DNA of 22,335 bases from JBNKDD01 sp050288085. GTDB lineage: Bacteria > Chloroflexota > Anaerolineae > Aggregatilineales > UBA3940. Made by a program: the position numbers and the translations under genes. Location: positions 1-22,335 of the forward strand of contig JBNKDD010000061.1 of the NCBI GenBank assembly GCA_050288085.1, written 5' to 3'. The notes beneath the pieces are model-generated. The model was given only the letters and a program-made list of their open reading frames with translations, was not told where the DNA came from and did no database searches. Shown one piece after another: positions 7,061 through 14,337 of this stretch. Positions within the stretch are counted from its first letter, which is position 1, and each line of letters starts with the position of its first letter.

Positions 7061-9067
7061 ATGGAAAATCATTCGAGACGCACACGCTCCTTGTCAGGAA
7101 CTGCCGATGGCATACCAGCCAGCTATACCATTCTTGTGTTTGGATTGCTCTTCCTATACTTCTTCCAACTACTCGCCGACTTCATTGCCGCCATCTACGC
7201 CTTCGGCCTGCTGAATACCAGCCTGCCCGTAGAGGTTATTAGTGCACTGCTCTTGCTTGCGCCAGTCATCCTCGTTTTCCGCCGCAAGGCTATCTCCGGC
7301 AAACCGCTGGCCTTCCTGGGGACGCTGGTGCTGTTTTGCAGGGTCATCGAACCCCTGCTGGACACACGCAGCAGGATGTTCGCCTCCGGGCTTGGCGTAG
7401 CCAGCTTTTTGATCTTCTTCCCAGCTTTTCTGTCAAACCGACAGCACGAATCGGACAGCCAGACTCTTGGCATTGGTCTGGGGCTGGGGCTATCGGCCTC
7501 TATCCTGCTTCGCACTCTGGGATCAGGTATTGACCTGTCAATGATGGGAGTCTTTCAGATTATCGGCTGGGTATTGGCAGTCCTGGGCGGCGTGTACCTG
7601 TTTCGCATCACTTCAACAAAGGGCCAATCGATCTCGCCAGCCCACCAACCGGGCGATGCCCGCGCCGTGAAAGTGATCGGGTTGAGCCTGGGGATAGCGG
7701 CGATTATTGTCCTGTTGTATTTTGTCTTCTCCGGCCCGGCTGTTATTGCTCGATGGACAGAGGCGAGCTATTTCCTTATTCTGGTTGTCTTGTTGTTAGC
7801 TCTGACCGGCTTTATAGGAGGGATGTCATTCAAACCAGGGTTTGTCACCAGGCTCACGACGGCTGCCTTGTTGATCGGGAATGTGCTGTTTGTTGCGAGC
7901 CTTACACTGACCATCCTGGTATGCCAGGTTCGCTTTCCCCTTACCCCGACGGGTTATCCTTTTACATCTGCCCCACCGCCGATTGTCATATTACCCCTGC
8001 TCTTGATGCTGCTCCTTTCGCCCATCGTCCTGGTAGATTTTACCCTCCTCAGCCGGGAGATCATCGCTGAGAAGCCATCCATCCGTCTTCTGGGAGTTGG
8101 TTTTACGCTTGGTGCGCTGCTCATCTTATTGATGACTTTTGCCCAGGTGTTCACCACCGTTTACGATTACATCCCCGTGGTTGGCCCACTCTTCAGGGAT
8201 AAATTCTGGCTTGTTTTCCTGGCCGGTGGAGCAGTCCTGTCTCTATCCATGCTGCTGGTGCGGAGGAATTCTTCCGACCTGGCAGGGGCGAGGGGCACAT
8301 CGCTCCCGGTCATCAGTGTTGCGATCATCGCCCTGGGAACCATCACCGGAGCCGGGCTGACAGCGTCCCGACCGCCCGTTCCGACCCAATCCGCGGATGC
8401 ACTGCGCGTGCTGACCTACAACATCCAGCAGGGATACAGCCGTGACGGTCAGATCGGTTTCGAAAGTCAGTTGACCCTGATGCGCCAGACTGATGCCGAT
8501 ATCATCGGCCTTCAGGAATGTGACACCACCCGGATCGCGAATGGCAATATCGATGTGGTGCGTTACTTTGCCGACCGGCTCAATATGTATTCGTACTATG
8601 GGCCCAACACGACGGTAGGCACATTCGGAATTGCCCTGCTCTCAAAATACCCGATCCAACATCCGCGTACGTTTTATATGTACAGCCAGGGAGAACAGAC
8701 AGCCATCATTGAAGCCCAGATTGTCATCAATGGGAAGACATTCAATGTCTATGTTACCCACCTGGGAAACGGTGGCCCGATCATCCAGCAAGAGCAAGTT
8801 TTGGAGCTGGTCCAGGGAAAGCCTGATGTACTGCTTATGGGGGATTTCAACTTCAGGCCGGATACCGACCAATACGAGTTAACCACCGGCACATTTTCCG
8901 ATTCCTGGCTCCTCGGCAAATCCCAGCCAGAATCATCTCCCGAAGCAGGCCCCGATCAGCGCATCGATTACCTCTACGTCTCCCCTGGGACGATGATCAT
9001 CGACTCCCGGTACCTGGATGGGCCACAATCTGATCACCCAGCATTAGTCACGGATATTGGCTTCTGA
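7061..9067 (+). CDS. Membrane protein with CWH43/PGAP2IP-like endonuclease/exonuclease/phosphatase domain
   Basis: The product has 668 residues. Residues about 20-430 hold roughly ten to twelve hydrophobic membrane segments. Residues 448-668 form an endonuclease/exonuclease/phosphatase fold with the metal and phosphate-handling residues in place: Asn454 (TYNIQQGY), Glu486 (GLQECD), His567 (THLGN), Asp595/Asn597 (GDFN), Asp636 (RIDYLYVSP) and Asp658-His659 (SDHPAL). Blocks such as CDTTRIANGNIDVV, YYGPNTTVGTFGIALLSKYP and SQGEQTAIIEAQI resemble eukaryotic CWH43/PGAP2IP, which acts in GPI-anchor lipid remodelling, more than bacterial DNase or sphingomyelinase members. A bacterial phospholipid or glycolipid phosphodiesterase role is plausible but inferred. 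The AAAGG ribosome site lies 6 bases before the ATG. The gene stands alone and ends at a strong terminator. Confidence 0.85.
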   Translation: MENHSRRTRSLSGTADGIPASYTILVFGLLFLYFFQLLADFIAAIYAFGLLNTSLPVEVISALLLLAPVILVFRRKAISGKPLAFLGTLVLFCRVIEPLLDTRSRMFASGLGVASFLIFFPAFLSNRQHESDSQTLGIGLGLGLSASILLRTLGSGIDLSMMGVFQIIGWVLAVLGGVYLFRITSTKGQSISPAHQPGDARAVKVIGLSLGIAAIIVLLYFVFSGPAVIARWTEASYFLILVVLLLALTGFIGGMSFKPGFVTRLTTAALLIGNVLFVASLTLTILVCQVRFPLTPTGYPFTSAPPPIVILPLLLMLLLSPIVLVDFTLLSREIIAEKPSIRLLGVGFTLGALLILLMTFAQVFTTVYDYIPVVGPLFRDKFWLVFLAGGAVLSLSMLLVRRNSSDLAGARGTSLPVISVAIIALGTITGAGLTASRPPVPTQSADALRVLTYNIQQGYSRDGQIGFESQLTLMRQTDADIIGLQECDTTRIANGNIDVVRYFADRLNMYSYYGPNTTVGTFGIALLSKYPIQHPRTFYMYSQGEQTAIIEAQIVINGKTFNVYVTHLGNGGPIIQQEQVLELVQGKPDVLLMGDFNFRPDTDQYELTTGTFSDSWLLGKSQPESSPEAGPDQRIDYLYVSPGTMIIDSRYLDGPQSDHPALVTDIGF

Positions 9068-9101
9068 GCCATGATACAAAGACCTCTCCATTATAAAGAG
9101 T

Positions 9102-9142
9102 AGTCGGATCAGGCTTGATAAACCTGATCCGACTGTTTCCTT
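9102..9142 (+). terminator. Intrinsic terminator after the CWH43-like gene
   Basis: A perfect 12-base stem, AGTCGGATCAGG (9102-9113) pairing with CCTGATCCGACT (9123-9134), has a 9-base loop and is followed by GTTTCCTT. It begins 34 bases after the stop codon at 9067. Confidence 0.88.
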
Positions 9143-9229
9143 ATTAGCCTGATTTTTTCGTTTGGAGAACAGATGAGTACTGCGCTTTCATTCTTACCCT
9201 TTATGGTAGGGGGCCCGCACAACCTCTAA

Positions 9230-10029
9230 CTATTCAATCACTGCCTCAGGGCACATTCCCCACAGTTCACCACTCACCTCCACCAGTTCCCGTAAAAAGG
9301 CCATCGGCTCAGGGGCAAATGGCTCACCGCACGAAGGGCAGGTATGCAGGGTAACCATGGTATTCCAGGTGCGCAGCACCCGCTGGCCGTTTACATCCTC
9401 AATCCGAATTGCATCGGTTGGGCAGACAGCGGCGCATTCGCCGCAGCCGATACATACATCGGACTGTATCTCAAATGGCACTGCGGCTTTCAGTTGAGCG
9501 TAGAGATTTGCATTTTGGATCGCAATGGCAACCAGTGAGGTGTATGTCACTAAAACATACTCGGCCCCATCTGAATAGTGGGTTTCCTTATTGGCTACGC
9601 CGATCATGCCTATGGTCTGCTTCCGCACCCGCAGAGGCACGCCAAGAAATGTCCGCCTACAGGGTGTCCTGGCGGCTGGCCGATCCGATTAGGATCGGTC
9701 AACACATTATCCGAACGCGTCGGGCGATTTTCGATTATTGCAGTGCCGAAAGCGCTCCGGCGCAGCGGAATAAGGCGGTTGTGAGTATAGAACTCAGGTG
9801 CAGCTTCAAAACCCGTAATGGCAGCTAGATCTAAAGTCCGGTTATCTTCGGTGATTAAGCCGATAAAGCCGAATTGCGAGCGGGTTAGCTCCAGGCAGTG
9901 GTTGAGGCTGCCGTTTTACACCTGTTGCAGATCACGCCGTGCAACTACTTCTATAGCTAATTGATATAGAGACTCTAGTTTACGTTGATATGAAACGACA
10001 CCCCGTAACTCGCAGACATCACACTTTAA
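9230..10029 (-). pseudogene. Decayed GAF-domain / 4Fe-4S ferredoxin gene
   Basis: Read on the minus strand, pieces in two frames join into one recognisable protein. First is a coiled-coil linker (YQRKLESLYQLAIEVVARRD), then a GAF domain (LTRSQFGFIGLITEDNRTLD ... GQPPGHP), then the GAF end (TFLGVPLRVRKQTIGMIGVA), then a ferredoxin segment CIGCGECAAVCP and a second CPSCGEPF pair. An in-frame TAA at 9916-9918 interrupts the linker-GAF junction (QQV stop NGSLNHCLEL), where TTA would read through. One missing base near 9652-9655 shifts the frame inside the GAF domain. Upstream coding is lost: a TAA lies at 10030-10032 and no start is seen. The intact relative would be a redox or signal sensor. A GTG at 9640 opens a 136-residue tail, but it starts mid-strand inside the GAF domain, so I do not regard it as a gene. 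Confidence 0.8.
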
Positions 10030-10032
10030 TTA

Positions 10033-10619
10033 AGTAAGTTTTGTTTTAGAAGTTTCAGGTACCAACATGGGCACTCTTTTGATCTGCAGATTATGTTATA
10101 GGAATCTCGGCCTGCTTTATTGTCTAATATCAAGATACAGTGGCTCGAAGGGATTGACAAGATGCTAGGTCGGTTTGCGGCTGCACTGAGCAGCCCTCCA
10201 GAGTAGTCTGAATAGGCTGCTGTTTTCAGGATTGGTTTGTTGGAAATTATTTATTCTGGCGCTAAAAACATTCATCCCAAACCACAGTTCATGGTTTGTG
10301 ATGATCAAAACAGTAGGGTAGCGGGGAGCCATGTCGAACCGCTGTTTGTTGTCATAGATTACTGAAAACAGTATACAAAGCCTCTACACCTCTGGCAAAT
10401 TGAGAATATCTGGTTGGATGTAATGAATATCTTTTGTTTATTTTCTTCGCGTTTAATAATCGACTACCAATCTTTGTCTCATATCTGGGCTTTCATCTGC
10501 CACAGCCTGGACGAACAGTGCGAAATGGCCGCTATAGATGATGCCAGGGAGAGGGAGTCAAAAGGTAAGGGTCGACACGCAGCCCTGTTCGTTGGGACAG
10601 ATATCGTGACCTCATTGTA
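10033..10619. other. Gene-poor region, no convincing feature
   Basis: About 590 bases, more AT-rich than the neighbours. Only short open frames without family resemblance or a good ribosome site are present. A small palindrome, CAAACCA and TGGTTTG around a 7-base loop at 10278-10298, has no T-tract. GGCTG (10179-10183), CAGCC (10191-10195) and GGCTG (10215-10219) could form alternative hairpins, but no leader or downstream gene makes sense of them. It is probably debris next to the pseudogene. Confidence 0.5.
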
Positions 10620-10645
10620 TCGCCTGTGAACTTATAGACAGGCGA
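10620..10645 (-). terminator. Possible weak terminator overlapping the lacI-type stop
   Basis: An 8-base stem (TCGCCTGT with ACAGGCGA) has a 10-base loop that contains the TAA stop of the repressor gene. The minus strand continues TACAATGAGG, without a T-run, so termination would be weak. It may only stabilise the 3' end. Confidence 0.3.
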
Positions 10646-11666
10646 CAGACTGGCGCTCGATCAGGCGGCAGGCGAGGGAAACCCTGATCGGAGTCATGTT
10701 GGGTGCAGCCGCCCGGTCGATCAGGCGGCGCAGGGCCAGTGCGCCCAGTTCCCCGGATTCGATCCGTATGGTAGTCAAAGGCGGAGACAGAAACGCTGAC
10801 GCCGCGATGTCGTCGAATCCGATCACCGAAATATCCTGTGGGATGCGCAGCCCGATTTCTTGAGCGGCTCGCATAAAGCCCATTGCGGAAAGGTCATTGG
10901 CGCAAAAGACCGCCGTGAAATCGATTTCATGCTGCGCCAACCGGTATGTCATGATCTTGTATGTTTCCTCGGCGTTGATCTCAGCTTCGATAACGAGACG
11001 GGGATCATACGGGATACCTGCCTCTTCCAGGGCAACCTGATAGACCTCAGCGCGGCGTCGAAGTGTGCTTCGCCGCGGCCACGTAATATGCATGATCCGC
11101 TGATGTCCGCAGTTGATCAGATAATGCATGGCAAGCAGCGCACCCTGATAGTTGTCAGGGAGGAAGGTATCTTCGGGCACTTCGCGGTTATCTATGTTGA
11201 TCATAACCATCGGCAGGTTCAACGCGCGGATTTTCTCGATAAGCGCCTGGTCGTCAAGTGACAGCAGCAGCAGCCCATCAACCGGATTCTGGCGCAGCCG
11301 TTGAAGCACAACATCGGCACTGGTCGATCCATTGCCGAAGGTCGCATAGCTCAGGTGGATTCCCTCCTCGCTGCATGCCATCTCAACGCCGTTTAGAACA
11401 TCGGCATGAAAGGGATCGAGGGAGGGGGTCAGGTGCAGACTGGTTAGCAGGCTGACATTTTGGAGAGAACTCGTTCGCTTTGTCTCATTGCTCTCATAGC
11501 CGAGTTCAGCAGCGGCGGCGAGAACTCGCTCCTGCACAACCTCGCTGATGCCTCCCGCATTGCTCAAGACCCGTGAAACCGTGCTGACCGAGACTCCGGC
11601 ACGTTCTGCGATATCGCGCTGATAAATGCGATTGGTAGTTGGGGATTTAGAGTCGTTGGCTGTCAA
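10632..11666 (-). CDS. LacI-family transcriptional repressor
   Basis: The product has 344 residues. A LacI-type helix-turn-helix lies at about 15-60 (YQRDIAERAGVSVSTVSRVL then a hinge near 60-70). A periplasmic-binding-protein-like effector domain at about 70-340 includes DGLLLLSLDD, FCANDLSAMGFMRAAQE and ISVIGFDDIAASAFLSPPLT. The start is TTG at 11666: AGGA lies 7 bases upstream, and the first internal ATG comes well after the DNA-binding domain, so no ATG start is possible. It is divergent from the GH88/isomerase/KduD/ABC gene series, so it most likely represses that series and releases DNA on binding a uronate or oligosaccharide. TTTGCAAA palindromes lie between the two genes, including one at the expected start site of its own promoter. 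This implies self-regulation (inference). Confidence 0.92.
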   Translation of the reverse strand: MTANDSKSPTTNRIYQRDIAERAGVSVSTVSRVLSNAGGISEVVQERVLAAAAELGYESNETKRTSSLQNVSLLTSLHLTPSLDPFHADVLNGVEMACSEEGIHLSYATFGNGSTSADVVLQRLRQNPVDGLLLLSLDDQALIEKIRALNLPMVMINIDNREVPEDTFLPDNYQGALLAMHYLINCGHQRIMHITWPRRSTLRRRAEVYQVALEEAGIPYDPRLVIEAEINAEETYKIMTYRLAQHEIDFTAVFCANDLSAMGFMRAAQEIGLRIPQDISVIGFDDIAASAFLSPPLTTIRIESGELGALALRRLIDRAAAPNMTPIRVSLACRLIERQSVACL

Positions 11667-11885
11667 AGCTGATTCCTGTTACAAGGCTAACGGCTCTTCC
11701 ATAAACTCACTCCATTGTCACCGGTTCCTTCTACCTCGATCACGGCGAGCAATACTCCTGAATGACCGTACCACAGTCATCGGTTAGGGGAGTTTGAGGT
11801 TTGCCATTCACTTCGTCCATGTTGGATAAGTACAAGTGATAAATAATCTAACAAAGCGATATGCCGTCTTACTTCCGAGCCTGTG

Positions 11886-11895
11886 TTTTGCAAAA
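11886..11895. promoter_or_regulatory. Candidate operator TTTTGCAAAA at the repressor promoter
   Basis: This perfect 10-base palindrome has a core TTTGCAAA that begins directly after the TATACT box of the repressor's own promoter. It therefore covers the predicted transcription start, a position suited to repression by a LacI-type dimer. Confidence 0.6.
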
Positions 11896-11923
11896 GTATA
11901 TTTGATAATCACCGAACGGGCAA
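11895..11923 (-). promoter_or_regulatory. Candidate promoter of the LacI-type gene
   Basis: On the minus strand TTGCCC (11918-11923) and TATACT (11895-11900) are separated by 17 bases. Four of six and five of six positions match the sigma-70 consensus. The expected start is near 11888, inside a TTTGCAAA palindrome. Confidence 0.5.
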
Positions 11924-11929
11924 GAGGTG

Positions 11930-11945
11930 TTTGCAAATTTGCAAA
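11930..11945. promoter_or_regulatory. Tandem TTTGCAAA operator candidates
   Basis: Two TTTGCAAA palindromes abut head to tail (11930-11937 and 11938-11945), just upstream of the -35 box of the repressor promoter. A related TGCAAA follows at 11953-11958. They may bind additional repressor dimers and support looping to the site at 12136 about 200 bases away. Confidence 0.55.
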
Positions 11946-12105
11946 AAAATAATGCAAATGTTTTCGGTGTTTCTTGTAAATTATTACCGATTTCCGTTCC
12001 TTTTGCGTTCGTTTGCAATCCGCGTTTATGCTGAGAAGCATGTGATTACTCGTATATAACCGGTTCGTTTTGCTACAAACCCGAAACTTCTGCCGGGATT
12101 GCATC

Positions 12106-12134
12106 TTGACTCGCAAAGCATACTATGCTACTAT
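12106..12134 (+). promoter_or_regulatory. Candidate promoter of the uronate utilisation genes
   Basis: TTGACT (12106-12111) and TACTAT (12129-12134) have a 17-base spacer; five of six and four of six positions match consensus. The spacer contains a perfect 11-base palindrome GCATACTATGC (12118-12128). The start is expected near 12141, within the next TTTGCAAA box. This gives a leader of about 155 bases before the GH88 ATG. Confidence 0.6.
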
Positions 12135-12135
12135 T

Positions 12136-12160
12136 TTTGCAAATAGTACTGCAATTTGCA
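12136..12160. promoter_or_regulatory. Candidate operator pair over the GH88 transcription start
   Basis: TTTGCAAA (12136-12143) begins one base after the -10 box. TGCAATTTGCA, an 11-base palindrome with a central T, follows at 12150-12160. A repressor bound here would block polymerase. The placement mirrors the site at the repressor's own promoter. Confidence 0.6.
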
Positions 12161-12296
12161 ACAAATTTGCATTGTTATTTGCGGGAGATTCTATAATCTA
12201 ATATTCACCATTCGGGCATCAACTTGCCGACCAGAGCTGGGCTTCACCTATCACCATAATTACCAGTAACCATCACCACTACTTGAAAGGGACTGG

Positions 12297-13460
12297 ATGA
12301 TTACAAAAGCCTTCGATGTACAGCAAGCTGTTCAACGTGCGCTGAATACTATCGATACGAACATGGTCACCTTTGCCGACCGTTTCCCTGGCGACACCAC
12401 CACCAACAATATCTACACACTGCGCCGTGCACGGGATGGCTTTTTCGAGGGCGGCAACTTTGGCTGGACGACGGGCTTCTGGACAGGGGTGCTCTGGTTG
12501 GCATATGAACTGACTGGCAAAGCGGCGTACCGGCAAGGGGCCGAACAGCATCTCCAGAGTTTTGTGGAGCGGCTTGAAAACCGGATCGACCTCGACACCC
12601 ACGATATAGGCTTTCTCTATACACTGTCCTGTATTGTCCCCTGGCGGCTGATCGGCAATATCCAGGCAAAGGAAACGGCAGTTCAAGCCGCCGAACGGCT
12701 CATTGGCCGCTATCTCGATAAAGTGGGGATCATTCAAGCCTGGGGGAGCCTCGATAACCCGGAACAGCGCGGCAGCACCATTATCGACAGTCTGATGAAT
12801 CTACCCCTGTTGTACTGGGCGAGTGAGGTAACCGGCGAACAGCGTTTTGCCCAGGTTGCCCAACGTCATGCCGCCCAACTGCGTGATCACGTCGTGCGGC
12901 CTGACAGTACTACCTATCACATTTTTTATTGGGATGTCGAAACCGGCCAGCCATTGCGCGGCAGCACCGTGCAGGGATACGCCGATACTTCCTGCTGGGC
13001 ACGGGGACAGGCCTGGGCGATCTATGGCTTTACGATGAGCTTCCGGTATACCTCCGATGAAACTTTCCTGCGTACAGCAGAGTGCTGTGCTGATTATTTC
13101 CTGGATCATCTACCGGCGGATCACGTTGCCTGCTGGGACCTGGTGTTCGGCGATAGCAGCGATCAAGAACGTGACAGCTCGGCGGCAGCCATTGCTGTAT
13201 GTGGCCTGCTGGAATTGGCGAACCAGCTACCCGATGGTGAGCGGAAAGAGCGTTATCAGGTGGGGGCAGAGAAAATCCTGACCTCACTTGTCCGGCATTA
13301 CACCCCCGGCGAAGGGATCGAGGCGAACGCCCTTCTTTTGCATGGCGTATACGACAAACCCAAATCGGTCGGAATCGATGAGGGCAACCTGTGGGGGGAT
13401 TACTTCTATCTGGAAGCGCTGACTCGTATTCTCAAACCGGGGCGGGAACTATATTGGTGA
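12297..13460 (+). CDS. GH88 unsaturated glucuronyl hydrolase
   Basis: The 387-residue protein matches glycoside hydrolase family 88, an alpha/alpha-six-barrel enzyme. It hydrates and so releases the 4,5-unsaturated uronic acid left at the non-reducing end by polysaccharide lyases. The two catalytic aspartates fit Asp103 (THDIGFLY) and Asp164 (IIDSLMNLPLLYW). Their 61-residue spacing is the same as Asp88/Asp149 of Bacillus GL1 UGL. The substrate-site block DTSCWARGQAWAIYGF lies at about 230-245. There is no signal peptide, so it acts in the cytoplasm on imported oligosaccharides. AAAGG lies 6-7 bases before the ATG. It is the first gene after the operator region and heads the gene series. The product should pass spontaneously to 5-keto-4-deoxyuronate, the substrate type of the next two genes. 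Confidence 0.93.
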   Translation: MITKAFDVQQAVQRALNTIDTNMVTFADRFPGDTTTNNIYTLRRARDGFFEGGNFGWTTGFWTGVLWLAYELTGKAAYRQGAEQHLQSFVERLENRIDLDTHDIGFLYTLSCIVPWRLIGNIQAKETAVQAAERLIGRYLDKVGIIQAWGSLDNPEQRGSTIIDSLMNLPLLYWASEVTGEQRFAQVAQRHAAQLRDHVVRPDSTTYHIFYWDVETGQPLRGSTVQGYADTSCWARGQAWAIYGFTMSFRYTSDETFLRTAECCADYFLDHLPADHVACWDLVFGDSSDQERDSSAAAIAVCGLLELANQLPDGERKERYQVGAEKILTSLVRHYTPGEGIEANALLLHGVYDKPKSVGIDEGNLWGDYFYLEALTRILKPGRELYW

Positions 13461-13516
13461 CCGGTCCAATAACGATTTCAGCGATTGGTAAATATTCAAG
13501 GGGGCAACAAACAAAA

Positions 13517-14335
13517 ATGAAGTATCATGCTTATCTCTCAGCCGATGCGGGCCTGAACAGTCTGCCATACAATCCCTGCACACTGCTCGATTTTGGCTAT
13601 CTTCGCCTTGCGGCGGGAGAGAGCTATCAAGCGGAATCCGGTGACCGTGAAGTGCTGGCGGTGCTGCTGGGTGGGAAAGCCACCTTTGAGATCAATGGGA
13701 CACGCTTTGAGAATATCGGCGGACGCCCAAATGTATTTTCAGGGAAACCGTATTCGGTCTATATTCCGGCTGGCGCATCATTCACCATTGAGGCCGAAGG
13801 CGCGGTCGAGATGGCGCTGCCCAGCGCACCCAGCGATCTGGAAACCGCGCCGTATGTCATCGAACCGGCACAGGTCGCGACCGGTGTCTGGGGCGCGGCC
13901 AACTTCACCCGGAATTACCACCAGATACTTACCCTGGCCTCCCAGCCTGATCTACCTGCACGGCGGCTGATCGTCGGTGAGACCTTCACCCCATCGGGCA
14001 ACTGGAGTACCTATCCCCCGCATAAGCATCAGGAAGACAACCTGCCGCGTGAAGCCTACCAGGAAGAAATGTACTACTTCAAAGTCAATCCCAACGATGG
14101 GTTTGGCATCTGCTGCTACTACAACGAGCAGGACGAGGGGGAGAACTTCACCATCCGCGACAACAGTATCCACATGATGCCCTATGGCTATCACACAGTA
14201 GTCAGCGCACCAGGCTATACAACTTACTACCTGTGGTTCCTGGCGGGTAATCAACGCGTTCAGGCTGCGGTAGATGATCCGAATGTCGGATGGGTGAGCC
14301 GAACGGTAGCAATGCTGCACAGCCTGGGTCATTAA
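13517..14335 (+). CDS. KduI/IolB-family isomerase (IolB-type cupin)
   Basis: This 272-residue bicupin belongs to the KduI/IolB family. The C-terminal cupin shows metal ligands His169 and His171 (YPPHKHQED), a glutamate at 183 or 184 (AYQEEMYYFK) and His226 (YGYHTVVSAPGY). The block TFTPSGNWSTYPPHKH is typical of 5-deoxy-glucuronate isomerase (IolB) rather than classical KduI. Placed between GH88 and KduD, the expected job is KduI-like: 5-keto-4-deoxyuronate to 2,5-diketo-3-deoxygluconate. Sequence type and context therefore disagree, and context is the better guide because no inositol gene is nearby. The ATG at 13517 is used because no other in-frame start agrees with the family N-terminus; a GGGGG run lies about 12 bases upstream. 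Two bases separate its stop from the kduD ATG. Confidence 0.85.
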   Translation: MKYHAYLSADAGLNSLPYNPCTLLDFGYLRLAAGESYQAESGDREVLAVLLGGKATFEINGTRFENIGGRPNVFSGKPYSVYIPAGASFTIEAEGAVEMALPSAPSDLETAPYVIEPAQVATGVWGAANFTRNYHQILTLASQPDLPARRLIVGETFTPSGNWSTYPPHKHQEDNLPREAYQEEMYYFKVNPNDGFGICCYYNEQDEGENFTIRDNSIHMMPYGYHTVVSAPGYTTYYLWFLAGNQRVQAAVDDPNVGWVSRTVAMLHSLGH

Positions 14336-14337
14336 AA

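Larger units (their letters stand above)
11667..12296. other. Divergent regulatory region of the uronate locus
   Basis: The 630 bases between the LacI-type gene and GH88 are strikingly AT-rich from about 11810 to 12200 and contain no credible gene. They hold two opposing promoter candidates and repeated TTTGCAAA-type palindromes, listed separately. Partial copies also occur: TGCAAA at 11953-11958, TTTGCAAT at 12012-12019 and ATTTGCATT around 12165-12173. Nothing could be named in 11667-11885, which would be the leader of the repressor transcript. The stretch from about 12141 to 12296 would be the leader of the GH88 transcript. Confidence 0.7.

Noticed and set aside
9173..9229. Tiny 18-codon frame with GGAG five bases before its ATG
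   Set aside because: The ribosome-site match is good, but the peptide is too short to judge and no conserved partner is visible. Likely chance.
10179..10221. Alternative hairpins from GGCTG/CAGCC/GGCTG, like an attenuator
   Set aside because: The stems are only five to seven bases, there is no coding leader, no proper T-run and no gene downstream on that strand.
10414..10629. A 71-codon open frame on the plus strand
   Set aside because: No family resemblance, no good ribosome site, low-complexity start, and it runs into the hairpin at the repressor's end. Not supported as a gene.
11808..12116. A 102-codon open frame on the minus strand between the repressor and GH88
   Set aside because: Its composition is unlike a real protein here (Lys/Arg/Thr-rich, no domain), it overlaps the promoter and palindromes, and it lacks a ribosome site. 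It is a by-product of the AT-rich regulatory region.
14290..14337. Upstream in-frame ATG for kduD
   Set aside because: It would overlap the end of the isomerase gene and add residues not seen in KduD proteins. The ATG at 14338 gives the family length.
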